DNA of 64,000 nucleotides from Dactylosporangium vinaceum (GTDB lineage: Bacteria; Actinomycetota; Actinomycetes; Mycobacteriales; Micromonosporaceae): NCBI RefSeq assembly GCF_019904175.1, contig NZ_CP061913.1:124001-188000 (forward strand), written 5' to 3'. The position numbers were made by a program, and so were the translations under genes. Numbering within the stretch: the stretch's first letter is position 1; every line of letters begins with the position of its first letter. This document shows positions 56,109 to 64,000 of the stretch, piece by piece. The notes below the pieces were generated by a model. The model had not been told where the DNA came from. It was given only the letters and a program-made list of their open reading frames with translations, and searched no databases.

Positions 56109-56797
56109 CCCGCGCGAACCTCGACAAGGAGCCGCACGAGGTCGCGGCGATGTTCGACGGCGTGGCCCGGCGCTACGACCTGACGAACACCGTCATCTCG
56201 GGCGGCCGTGACCGCGTGTGGCGCAAGGAGACCCGCCTCGCCCTCGACTCGAAGCCGGGCGAGGTCGTCCTCGACCTCGGCGCCGGCACCGGAGTGTCGA
56301 CGCTGGAGCTGGCCCGCTCGGGGGCTTACGCGGTGGGCGCCGACATCTCGGTCGGCATGCTCCAGGCGGGCCGGGCCAAGCGCCCCGACGTCCCGCTGCT
56401 GGCCGCCGACGCCCTGCACCTGCCGTTCGCGGACGCCACGTTCGACGCGGTGACCATCTCCTTCGCCCTGCGCAACATCGCCGACACGACGGGCGCCCTG
56501 GCCGAGATGGCGCGCGTCACAAAGCCGGGCGGCCGCCTGGTCATCTGCGAGTTCTCCACCCCGACCTGGCGCCCCTTCCGCACCGTCTACCAGGGCTACC
56601 TGGTCGGCGCGATCCCCCCGATCGCCAAGCGCGTCTCCAGCAACCCCGACGCCTACGTCTACCTGGCCGAATCCATCCGCGCGTGGCCCAACCAGGAGGG
56701 CCTGGCCGCGAAGATCGCCGAGAACGGCTGGCGCAAGGTGGCCTGGCGCAACCTCACCGGCGGCGTCGTCGCCCTCCACCGCGGCTTCCGCATCTGA
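56105..56797 (+). CDS. menG: Demethylmenaquinone methyltransferase
   Basis: SAM methyltransferase of 230 residues of the UbiE/MenG family. [19 protein letters not shown], motif [34 protein letters not shown] and [17 protein letters not shown] are all present. It makes menaquinone from its demethyl form, the final step. Translationally coupled to mqnC and followed by a terminator. Confidence 0.95.
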   Translation: MTRANLDKEPHEVAAMFDGVARRYDLTNTVISGGRDRVWRKETRLALDSKPGEVVLDLGAGTGVSTLELARSGAYAVGADISVGMLQAGRAKRPDVPLLAADALHLPFADATFDAVTISFALRNIADTTGALAEMARVTKPGGRLVICEFSTPTWRPFRTVYQGYLVGAIPPIAKRVSSNPDAYVYLAESIRAWPNQEGLAAKIAENGWRKVAWRNLTGGVVALHRGFRI

Positions 56798-56809
56798 CCC
56801 GACCCGCTG

Positions 56810-56842
56810 AGCCCGCCCGACGCACGCACCGGGCGGGCTTTT
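56810..56842 (+). terminator. Rho-independent terminator after menG
   Basis: Perfect 10-base arms AGCCCGCCCG (56810-56819) and CGGGCGGGCT (56830-56839) enclose a 10-base loop and run into TTTT (56839-56842). Its position 13 bases after the menG stop makes it the end of the mqnC-menG operon. Confidence 0.9.
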
Positions 56843-57129
56843 CGGCGTCCGGGGTCGGTGATCCGCCCAATTGTTACTGCCAATCACCGTGCGATCACTA
56901 CCTGTTGGCATACAAGCTAGGGCAGTGGGTCATGAATCGCGCGTCGGGCGGAGCGGTCGAGGGTCAGCCCGGACGGGTGAAAAATTAGGGTCGCCTTACC
57001 GACAGCGGTGCACTTCACGGTTCTAGACTGCTCAACGGACGACTTTGTGAAGACTTTCACGAACGCAGAAACGACTGCGAAGTAACACGAACCGAGCGCG
57101 AAACTGAACGGGCAGGAGGTGTGACGGCT
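56843..57129. other. Regulatory stretch upstream of the geranylgeranyl reductase gene
   Basis: These 287 bases carry no convincing gene. They contain an iron-box-like palindrome (56985-57002), -10-like hexamers TAGGGT (56986-56991) and TAGACT (about 57024), and the AGGAGG ribosome-binding site at 57114-57119. A leader of roughly 90-130 bases is implied. Confidence 0.5.
56985..57002 (+). promoter_or_regulatory. Iron-box-like site (IdeR/DtxR consensus)
   Basis: TTAGGGTCGCCTTACCGA matches the actinobacterial IdeR/DmdR consensus TWAGGTWAGSCTWACCTWA at 15 of its first 18 positions, with both half-sites TTAGG and TTACC intact. It overlaps the -10-like TAGGGT, a common place for a repressor site. 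Regulation is inferred from sequence only. Confidence 0.45.
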
Positions 57130-58404
57130 GTGACCGACACCGGGAAAGACGCGGATGTCATCGTCGTCGGCGCCGGGCCGGGCGGATCGTCCGCGGCGTT
57201 CCACCTTGCGCGGCACGGGCTGAAGGTTCTGCTGCTGGAGAAGACCGAGTTCCCGCGCGAGAAGGTGTGCGGCGACGGGCTCACGCCGCGCGCGCTGAAG
57301 CAGCTGATCAACATGGGCATCGACACCACCGAGGAGAAGGGCTGGCTGCGCAACCGCGGCCTGCGCGTCATCGGTGGGGGTGTGCGGCTGGAGCTGGACT
57401 GGCCGGAGCTCGCGAGCTTCCCGGACTACGGCCTGACCCGCACCCGCATGGACTTCGACCACATGCTGGCCACCGCCGCGACCGACGCCGGCGCCGAGCT
57501 GCGGGTCGGGACCAACGTCACCGGCCCCGTGCTCGACCGGACCGGGCGCGTGGTCGGCGTGAGCGCCATCGGGCCCGACCGGGAGCCGCGGGAGTACCGC
57601 GCACCTTTGGTCATCGCGGCCGACGGCGTGTCCGGGCGGCTCGCGCTCGCGCTGGGCATCGCCAAGCGCGACGACCGGCCGATGGGCGTGGCCGTCCGGC
57701 AGTACTTCCGCAGTGAGTCGCGCCACGACGACGACTACCTCGAGTCCTGGCTGGAACTGCGCAGCCGCGAGTCCGGCGACAAGCTGCTGCCGGGCTACGG
57801 CTGGATCTTCGGCCTCGGCGACGGCCGCGTGAACGTCGGGCTGGGCGTGCTCAACAGCAGCTCCGCCTTCGGCAAGACGAACTACCGGACGCTGCTGTCC
57901 GACTGGCTCGACAACACGCCGGCCGAGTGGGGCCTCAACGACCCCGCCAACGCCGACGGCAAGTCGCAGGGTGCCGCCCTTCCGATGGGGTTCAACCGGG
58001 TGCCGCACTACACCCGGGGCGTGCTCCTGGTGGGCGACACCGGCGGCATGGTCAACCCCTTCAACGGCGAGGGGATCGCCTACGCCATGGAGTCCGGCGA
58101 GCTGGCGGCGGAGATCGCCGTCCACGCGCTGGCCCGCCCCTCGGGCACCGCGCGAGAGCGCGTGCTCGCCAACTACCCGACCGAGCTCAAGGCCCGCTAC
58201 GGCGGGTACTACCGGCTCGGGAACGTGTTCGTGAAGCTCATCGGCAACCCGCAGGTCATGCGGATCGCCACCAAGCACGGCATGCCCCACCCGACCCTCA
58301 TGCGGTTCGTGCTGAAGCTCCTCGCCAACCTCACCGACCCGCGGGGCGGCGACGCGATGGACCGCGTGATCAACGCTATGACCCGGCTGGCCCCTGCAGC
58401 CTGA
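57130..58404 (+). CDS. Geranylgeranyl reductase family FAD protein
   Basis: Flavoprotein of 424 residues from GTG 57130, which has AGGAGG 10 bases upstream; GTG 57121 lies too close to that site. The Rossmann motif VIVVGAGPGGSSAAFHLARHGLKVLLLEK is followed by F-P-R-E-K-V-C-G-D-G, a G-D-T-G-G-M-V-N-P FAD segment and GEGIAYAMESGELAAE, the usual signatures. Family members saturate double bonds in isoprenoid chains. Here partial hydrogenation of the menaquinone side chain is plausible, because menG and nuo flank it. Confidence 0.88.
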   Translation: MTDTGKDADVIVVGAGPGGSSAAFHLARHGLKVLLLEKTEFPREKVCGDGLTPRALKQLINMGIDTTEEKGWLRNRGLRVIGGGVRLELDWPELASFPDYGLTRTRMDFDHMLATAATDAGAELRVGTNVTGPVLDRTGRVVGVSAIGPDREPREYRAPLVIAADGVSGRLALALGIAKRDDRPMGVAVRQYFRSESRHDDDYLESWLELRSRESGDKLLPGYGWIFGLGDGRVNVGLGVLNSSSAFGKTNYRTLLSDWLDNTPAEWGLNDPANADGKSQGAALPMGFNRVPHYTRGVLLVGDTGGMVNPFNGEGIAYAMESGELAAEIAVHALARPSGTARERVLANYPTELKARYGGYYRLGNVFVKLIGNPQVMRIATKHGMPHPTLMRFVLKLLANLTDPRGGDAMDRVINAMTRLAPAA

Positions 58405-58455
58405 GCAAAACCTGTGCAAAACGCAACGAGGCAAGTCGCCCTACCCAGAGATCCA

Positions 58456-58492
58456 CACCCCAAACATGCTGGCCAAGGCCATATTTGGGGTG
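58456..58492 (+). promoter_or_regulatory. Stem-loop between the reductase gene and nuoA
   Basis: Perfect outer arms CACCCCAAA (58456-58464) and TTTGGGGTG (58484-58492) enclose an inner TGGCC/GGCCA stem with a 2-base loop. No T-run follows, so it may be a weak or factor-dependent terminator, or an operator of the nuo promoter. It lies 110 bases before nuoA. Confidence 0.45.
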
Positions 58493-58601
58493 CCCCGGAC
58501 GAAGCCGTCCAGCCATCACCGAATAGTGTGAAACCGCATACAGCTTGAGTGGTCCCCAGGGCTACTGCCCCGCGGGCTCGCCGAAAGGACGGAGCAGCAC
58601 G

Positions 58602-58967
58602 ATGTCGCTCGCGCCGTACGTTCCAATTCTCGGGCTCTTCGCCCTCGCGTTCCTCTTCGCGTTCTTCTCGGTTGCCGTCGCGCCCTTCGTGGGCCCGCGC
58701 CGGTTCAACCGCGCGAAGCTCGACGCATACGAGTGCGGCATCGAGCCGACCCCGCAGCCCGTCGGCGGCGGCCGCTTCCCGGTCAAGTTCTACCTGACCG
58801 CGATGCTCTTCATCGTCTTCGACATCGAGATCATCTTCCTGTACCCGTGGGCCGTGAACTTCGACGCGCTCGGCCTCTTCGGGTTCGTGGAGATGGTCCT
58901 GTTCATCGTCACCGTGTTCGTCGCCTTCGCCTACGTGTGGCGCCGCGGCGGGCTGGATTGGGACTGA
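58602..58967 (+). CDS. nuoA: NADH-quinone oxidoreductase subunit A
   Basis: Membrane subunit of 121 residues with three helices. [15 protein letters not shown], carrying the loop Cys, and [26 protein letters not shown] are the family signatures. GGACGGAG precedes ATG 58602. First gene of the complex I operon, which is assumed to continue beyond the window. Confidence 0.96.
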   Translation: MSLAPYVPILGLFALAFLFAFFSVAVAPFVGPRRFNRAKLDAYECGIEPTPQPVGGGRFPVKFYLTAMLFIVFDIEIIFLYPWAVNFDALGLFGFVEMVLFIVTVFVAFAYVWRRGGLDWD

Positions 58968-58994
58968 GCCAATGGACAGCGAGGAATAGACGCC

Positions 58995-59674
58995 ATGGGC
59001 ATCGAGGAAAAGGTTCCGACAGGCGTCCTGCTGACGACCGTCGAGAAGCTTGTCAACTGGTCTCGTAAGGCGAGCTTCTGGCCGGCCACCTTCGGCCTGG
59101 CCTGCTGCGCCATCGAGATGATGGCCACCGGCGCGGCGCGCTACGACCTGGCCCGCTTCGGCATGGAGGTCTTCCGGGCCAGCCCCCGCCAGGCCGATCT
59201 GATGATCGTGGCCGGCCGGGTGAGCCAGAAGATGGCCCCGGTGCTGCGCCAGATCTACGACCAGATGCCCGAGCCCAAGTGGGTGCTCTCCATGGGTGTC
59301 TGCGCGTCGAGCGGCGGCATGTTCAACAACTACGCGATCGTCCAGGGCGTGGACCACATCGTGCCCGTGGACATGTACCTGCCCGGCTGCCCGCCGCGGC
59401 CGGAGATGCTCATCGACGCCATCCTGCGCCTGCACGACAAGGTCATGGCCGAGCCGCTGGGCGACCGGCGCCGCCGCATGATCGAGGCCCGGGTCGAGCG
59501 CGAGGGCGCGCCGGTGGTGGCCCCGGGCGCGATGCCGTCGAGCTACCGCTTCGACAAGGCCAAGCGCGCCGAGTGGACAAAGGCCGTGGCCCAGGGCAAC
59601 GAGGAGCAGCTGCGCATCCAGAAGTGGATGGAAGAGCGGGCCAGCCTCCTGGCCGACCCCAAGGGTGGTGGCAA

Positions 59675-59678
<4 letters not shown>
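58995..59678 (+). CDS. nuoB: NADH-quinone oxidoreductase subunit B
   Basis: Subunit of 227 residues that holds the terminal N2 cluster. Cluster cysteines are in [20 protein letters not shown] and YLPGCPPRP. It has a C-terminal extension of about 50 residues beyond the E. coli core, seen in actinobacterial versions. The stop overlaps nuoC by 4 bases. Confidence 0.96.
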
Positions 59679-60375
<697 letters not shown>

Positions 60376-60379
<4 letters not shown>

Positions 60380-61692
60380 GCACCGACTACGCCGCCGCCC
60401 GCGAGACCACCGAGGGCAAGGTCTTCACCGTCACCGGCGGGGACTGGGACTCGGTCGTCAACGAGGCCGGATCCGAAGAGCGCATCGTCGTCAACATGGG
60501 CCCCCAGCACCCGTCCACGCACGGCGTGCTGCGGCTGGTGCTGGAGCTCGAGGGCGAGACCGTCACGGAGGCGCGCACCGTCATCGGGTACCTCCACACG
60601 GGCATCGAAAAGAACCTGGAGTTCCGCAACTGGACCCAGGGCACCACCTTCGTGACCCGTATGGACTACCTCGCGCCGATGTTCAACGAGGCGGGTTACT
60701 GCTTCGCGGTCGAGAAGCTCCTCGGCATCGAGGACCAGATCACCCAGCGGGCGCAGACGATCCGCATCCTGATGATGGAGCTCAACCGGATCTCCTCCCA
60801 CCTGGTCTGGCTCGCCACGACCGGCATGGAGCTCGGCGCCCTGTCGATGATGATCTACGGCTTCCGCGAGCGTGAGTACATCCTCGACATCTTCGAGCTG
60901 GTCTCCGGCCTGCGGATGAACCACGCGTACATCCGCCCCGGCGGCCTGGCCCAGGACCTGAACGACGAGGCCGCGGCGAAGATCCGCGAGATGCTCGGCT
61001 GGATGCCGGACCGCATCGACATGTACGAGGACCTGCTCTCCGGCAACACGATCTGGCGCGAGCGCACCCAGGGCGTCGCCGTGCTCGACGTGACCGGCTG
61101 CGTGGCGCTCGGCATCACCGGCCCGGTGCTCCGCTCGGCCGGCCTCGGCTGGGACATCCGCAAGCAGCAGCCCTACGGCGGCTACGAGACCTACGACTTC
61201 GAGGTCCCGACCGAGTCGACGGCCGACGCCTGGGGCCGCTACAAGGTGCGGCTCAACGAGATGCGCCAGTCGCTGCGGATCGTGCAGCAGGCGATGGACC
61301 GGCTGGAGCCGGGCCCGATCATGATCGCCGACAAGAAGATCTCGTGGCCCTCCCAGCTGGCGATCGGCGGCGACGGCCTGGGCAACTCTCTCGAGCACGT
61401 CGCGAAGATCATGGGCCAGTCGATGGAGGCCCTGATCCACCACTTCAAGCTGGTGACCGAGGGCTTCCGGGTGCCGCCCGGCCAGGTGTACGTGCCGATC
61501 GAGGCGCCTCGCGGCGAGCTCGGCGTGCACGCGGTGTCCGACGGTGGCACGCGCCCGTTCCGGGTGCACTACCGCGAGCCCAGCTTCGTCAACCTGCAGG
61601 CGATCCCGGCGATGGCGGAGGGCGGCCTGCTGGCCGACGTCATCGTGGGCGGCGCCTCGCTCGACCCCGTCATGGGTGGGTGTGATCGTTAA
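60376..61692 (+). CDS. nuoD: NADH-quinone oxidoreductase subunit D
   Basis: 49-kDa subunit of 438 residues that forms the quinone site with Nuo[56 protein letters not shown] and the C-terminal DPVMGGCDR are diagnostic. The stop TAA overlaps the nuoE ATG by one base. Confidence 0.97.
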
Positions 61693-62501
61693 TGGTGTTC
61701 AGTGAGCTCACGCGCGAGCGCGCGCGTCAGATCATCGCGCGCTACCCCGAGGGCCGCTCGCGCTCGGCGCTGCTGCCCCTGCTGCACCTCGTGCAGTCGG
61801 AGGAGGGCTACGTCTCCCCGGACGGCGTCGCGTTCTGCGCCGAGGTCCTCGGGATCACGAAGGCCCAGGTCGGCGCGGTTGCGACGTTCTACACCATGTA
61901 CAAGCGCAAGCCGACCGGCGACTGGCTGGTGAGCGTCTGCACCAACACGATGTGCGGCGTGCTCGGCGGCGACCAGGCATATCAGGCTTTGAGCGACTAC
62001 CTGGGTGTCGGGCACGACGAGACCACCGCCGACGGCAAGATCACGCTGGAGCACGCCGAGTGCCTCGCGGCCTGTGACTACGCGCCGGTGATGACCGTCA
62101 ACTACGAGTTCTTCGACCAGGTGAACGACGACACCGCGCTGAAGCTGGTCAAGCAGCTGCAGGCCGGCGAGCGCCCGCAGCCCTCCCGCGGGACCCGGCT
62201 CTGCACGCTCAAGGAGATGGCGGTGCAGCTGGCGGGCTTCGCCGACGACCGCGGCGACGACGTCATCGCCGACGGTCCGGCCGGGGCGCCGACGCTGGCG
62301 GGCAACCGCCTCGCCGAGCGCTTCGGCATCTCGGTGCCGGGCTTCGACCCGGAGACGCCGATCGCCTCGAAAGAAGATGCTGCAAAGCAGAACGATGCGG
62401 CCAAGAAGAGCGACGCGCCGCCCGCGTCCGCGCCGAAGCCGGCGTCGGACGGGAAGCCGGCCGGCGACGGGCCGATGCCGCAGAAGGAGGCCAAAGCCTG
62501 A
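61692..62501 (+). CDS. nuoE: NADH-quinone oxidoreductase subunit E
   Basis: 24-kDa subunit of 269 residues with a thioredoxin-like domain. [2Fe-2S] cysteines lie in VCTNTMCGVLGG and ECLAACDYAPVM. The last 80 residues, after the conserved domain, are an Ala/Lys/Pro-rich extension with no recognisable fold, longer than in enterobacterial NuoE. TGATG overlap with nuoF. Confidence 0.95.
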   Translation: MVFSELTRERARQIIARYPEGRSRSALLPLLHLVQSEEGYVSPDGVAFCAEVLGITKAQVGAVATFYTMYKRKPTGDWLVSVCTNTMCGVLGGDQAYQALSDYLGVGHDETTADGKITLEHAECLAACDYAPVMTVNYEFFDQVNDDTALKLVKQLQAGERPQPSRGTRLCTLKEMAVQLAGFADDRGDDVIADGPAGAPTLAGNRLAERFGISVPGFDPETPIASKEDAAKQNDAAKKSDAPPASAPKPASDGKPAGDGPMPQKEAKA

Positions 62502-63832
62502 TGGCCATCAACACTGCCGACTACCAGCCCTCGCGGGAGTCGCTCGCGGCTCTCACGCCGGTGCTCACCAAGCGCTGGCTGTCGCCGGACGCCTGGAAGA
62601 TCGACGTCTACGAGCGGCTCGACGGCTACACCGGGCTGCGCAAGGCGCTCAAGTCCCACCCGGACGACCTGATCCAGCTGGTCAAGGACTCGGGCCTGCG
62701 CGGCCGGGGCGGCGCCGGCTTCCCGACCGGCATGAAGTGGGGCTTCATCCCGCAGAACGACGGCAAGCCGCACTACCTCGTGGTCAACGCCGACGAGGGC
62801 GAGCCGGGCACCTGCAAGGACCTGCCGCTGATGATGGCCGACCCGCACGCGCTGGTCGAGGGCGTCATCATCGCCTCCTACGCGATCCGGGCCAACTTCG
62901 CCGCCATCTACATCCGCGGCGAGGCGGTCCACGCGGCCCGGCGGCTGCGCGCAGCGGTCGAGCAGGCCTACGCCAAGGGCTACCTCGGCGCGAACATCCT
63001 CGGCAGCGGCTTCTCGCTCGATGTGGTCGTGCACAGCGGTGCCGGGGCCTACATCTGCGGTGAGGAGACGGCGCTGCTGGACTCCCTGGAGGGGTACCGC
63101 GGCCAGCCCCGGCTGCGTCCGCCCTTCCCGGCGACCCACGGCCTGTACGCCTCCCCGACCGTCGTGAACAACGTCGAGACGATCGCCAGCGTGCCGTACA
63201 TCGTGCTCGGCGGCGCGGCGTGGTTCCGCAGCATGGGCACCGAGAAGTCGCCCGGCCCGAAGATCTACTCGATCTCGGGGCGGGTCAACCACCCGGGCCA
63301 GTTCGAGTGCGGCCTCGGCGTCACGCTGCGCCAGCTCATCGACCTCGCCGGCGGCATGCAGCCCGGGCACTCGCTGAAGTTCTGGACGCCGGGCGGCTCC
63401 TCGACGCCGATGCTCACCGACGAGCACCTCGACACGCCGATGGACTTCGAGGGCATGATGAGCGTCGGCACGATGCTCGGCACCACCGCGGTCCAGGTGT
63501 TCTCGGACCAGGACGACATCGTCTACGCGACGTACCGCTGGATCGCCTTCTACCACCACGAGTCCTGCGGCAAGTGCACGCCCTGCCGCGAGGGCAACTA
63601 CTGGATGGTCCGCATCCTGCACCGCATCCTGGCCGGCCAGGGCACCCACCAGGACCTCGACACCCTGCTGGACGCCTGCGACAACCTGCTGGGCCGCTCG
63701 TTCTGCGCGCTCGGCGACGGCGCGACGAGCCCGGTGACGTCCTCGATCAAGTACTTCAAGCAGGACTACCTGGACTACATCGAGGGCCGCAAGGCGCCGA
63801 TGTTCCATGGCGAGCTGGTAGGAGCTCACTGA
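62501..63832 (+). CDS. nuoF: NADH-quinone oxidoreductase subunit F
   Basis: 51-kDa subunit of 443 residues, where NADH is oxidised. The FMN/NADH glycine-rich loop [46 protein letters not shown] and the [4Fe-4S] motif [12 protein letters not shown], with a later Cys in GRSFCALGD, are all present. Confidence 0.97.
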   Translation: MAINTADYQPSRESLAALTPVLTKRWLSPDAWKIDVYERLDGYTGLRKALKSHPDDLIQLVKDSGLRGRGGAGFPTGMKWGFIPQNDGKPHYLVVNADEGEPGTCKDLPLMMADPHALVEGVIIASYAIRANFAAIYIRGEAVHAARRLRAAVEQAYAKGYLGANILGSGFSLDVVVHSGAGAYICGEETALLDSLEGYRGQPRLRPPFPATHGLYASPTVVNNVETIASVPYIVLGGAAWFRSMGTEKSPGPKIYSISGRVNHPGQFECGLGVTLRQLIDLAGGMQPGHSLKFWTPGGSSTPMLTDEHLDTPMDFEGMMSVGTMLGTTAVQVFSDQDDIVYATYRWIAFYHHESCGKCTPCREGNYWMVRILHRILAGQGTHQDLDTLLDACDNLLGRSFCALGDGATSPVTSSIKYFKQDYLDYIEGRKAPMFHGELVGAH

Positions 63833-63833
63833 T

Positions 63834-64000
63834 ATGACGGACGTCGTTCCAAAGGTTGAAACAGTCAAGCTGACGATCGACGGCATCGAGGTCGAGGCGC
63901 CGAAGGGCGCGCTCGTCATCCGGGCCGCCGAGCAGATCGGCATCTCGATCCCGCGCTTCTGCGACCACCCGCTGCTCGCCCCGGCCGGCGCCTGCCGCCA
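63834..64000 (+). CDS. nuoG: NADH-quinone oxidoreductase subunit G (3' truncated by window)
   Basis: Only the first 55 codons are present. [25 protein letters not shown] begins the N-terminal [2Fe-2S] ferredoxin domain. [18 protein letters not shown] carries the first two cluster cysteines. The ATG lies one base after the nuoF stop, with GGAG 11 bases upstream. Confidence 0.92.
   Translation, partial: MTDVVPKVETVKLTIDGIEVEAPKGALVIRAAEQIGISIPRFCDHPLLAPAGACR

Overview
The window is from a high-GC actinobacterium. GTG starts are frequent and TTG is used, genes pack with ATGA/GTGA/TGATG overlaps, and several promoters look leaderless. BldC, DUF397/Scr1-type genes, a SigK/RskA-like pair and the futalosine menaquinone pathway fit a morphologically complex, aerobic actinomycete. 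Micromonosporaceae is my best guess, but that is inference. No rRNA, tRNA, CRISPR array or intact mobile element was seen.

Layout. 1-6.4 kb: end of an efflux adaptor, a two-component system, and an adaptor/ATPase/permease (MacAB-like) export cluster with a glycine-rich membrane-anchored companion. 6.4-9.0 kb: accessory island with a DUF6232 gene, an XRE/DUF5753 regulator and two DUF397 genes, with shared operator-like repeats and a terminator inside a reading frame. 9.0-14.8 kb (minus): hemL, a histidine phosphatase and the system II cytochrome c maturation genes (resA, ccdA, resB, ccsB) in one tightly coupled operon. 14.9-22.3 kb: a stress-signalling block with a STAS protein, a response regulator, a 1464-residue cytosolic hybrid kinase with a seven-copy HAMP array, and an ATPase-GAF-SpoIIE phosphatase. 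22.2-25.6 kb: two PIG-V-like glycosyltransferases and a PH-domain protein.

25.6-31.7 kb: mqnP, mqnL and ubiX, then bldC, an Lrp regulator, a glycolipid-binding-domain protein and a DEAD-box helicase. 31.7-38.5 kb: a giant proline-rich single-pass membrane protein and a secreted NlpC/P60 hydrolase. 38.6-42.2 kb: mqnE, a DUF4229 protein, a secreted M14 carboxypeptidase and a VOC protein. 42.3-46.0 kb: a HelD-like helicase, a MazF/RHH toxin-antitoxin pair and a gene graveyard with HelD fragments, a possible Uma2 tail and a broken VOC gene. 46.0-48.7 kb: mqnA between two paralogous serine hydrolases. 48.9-53.9 kb: paaABCDE, then an ECF sigma/anti-sigma pair. 53.9-64 kb: an aldo-keto reductase, mqnC, menG, a geranylgeranyl-reductase-family flavoprotein and nuoA to nuoG (cut by the window end).

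The unifying theme is quinone-linked respiration. The window carries mqnA, C, E, L, P, a ubiX and menG, i.e. most of menaquinone synthesis except mqnB and mqnD. It also carries the complex I operon that reduces the quinone, cytochrome c assembly, a haem-precursor enzyme and a reductase that may saturate isoprenoid chains. Several mqn genes share a leaderless TAGGCT-type promoter, and an iron-box-like site precedes the reductase. The strongest candidates for new biology are the proline-rich membrane protein, the HAMP-array/partner-switch cluster, the XRE-DUF397-DUF6232 island, the dyad in front of the DEAD-box gene, and the graveyard around the toxin-antitoxin pair.
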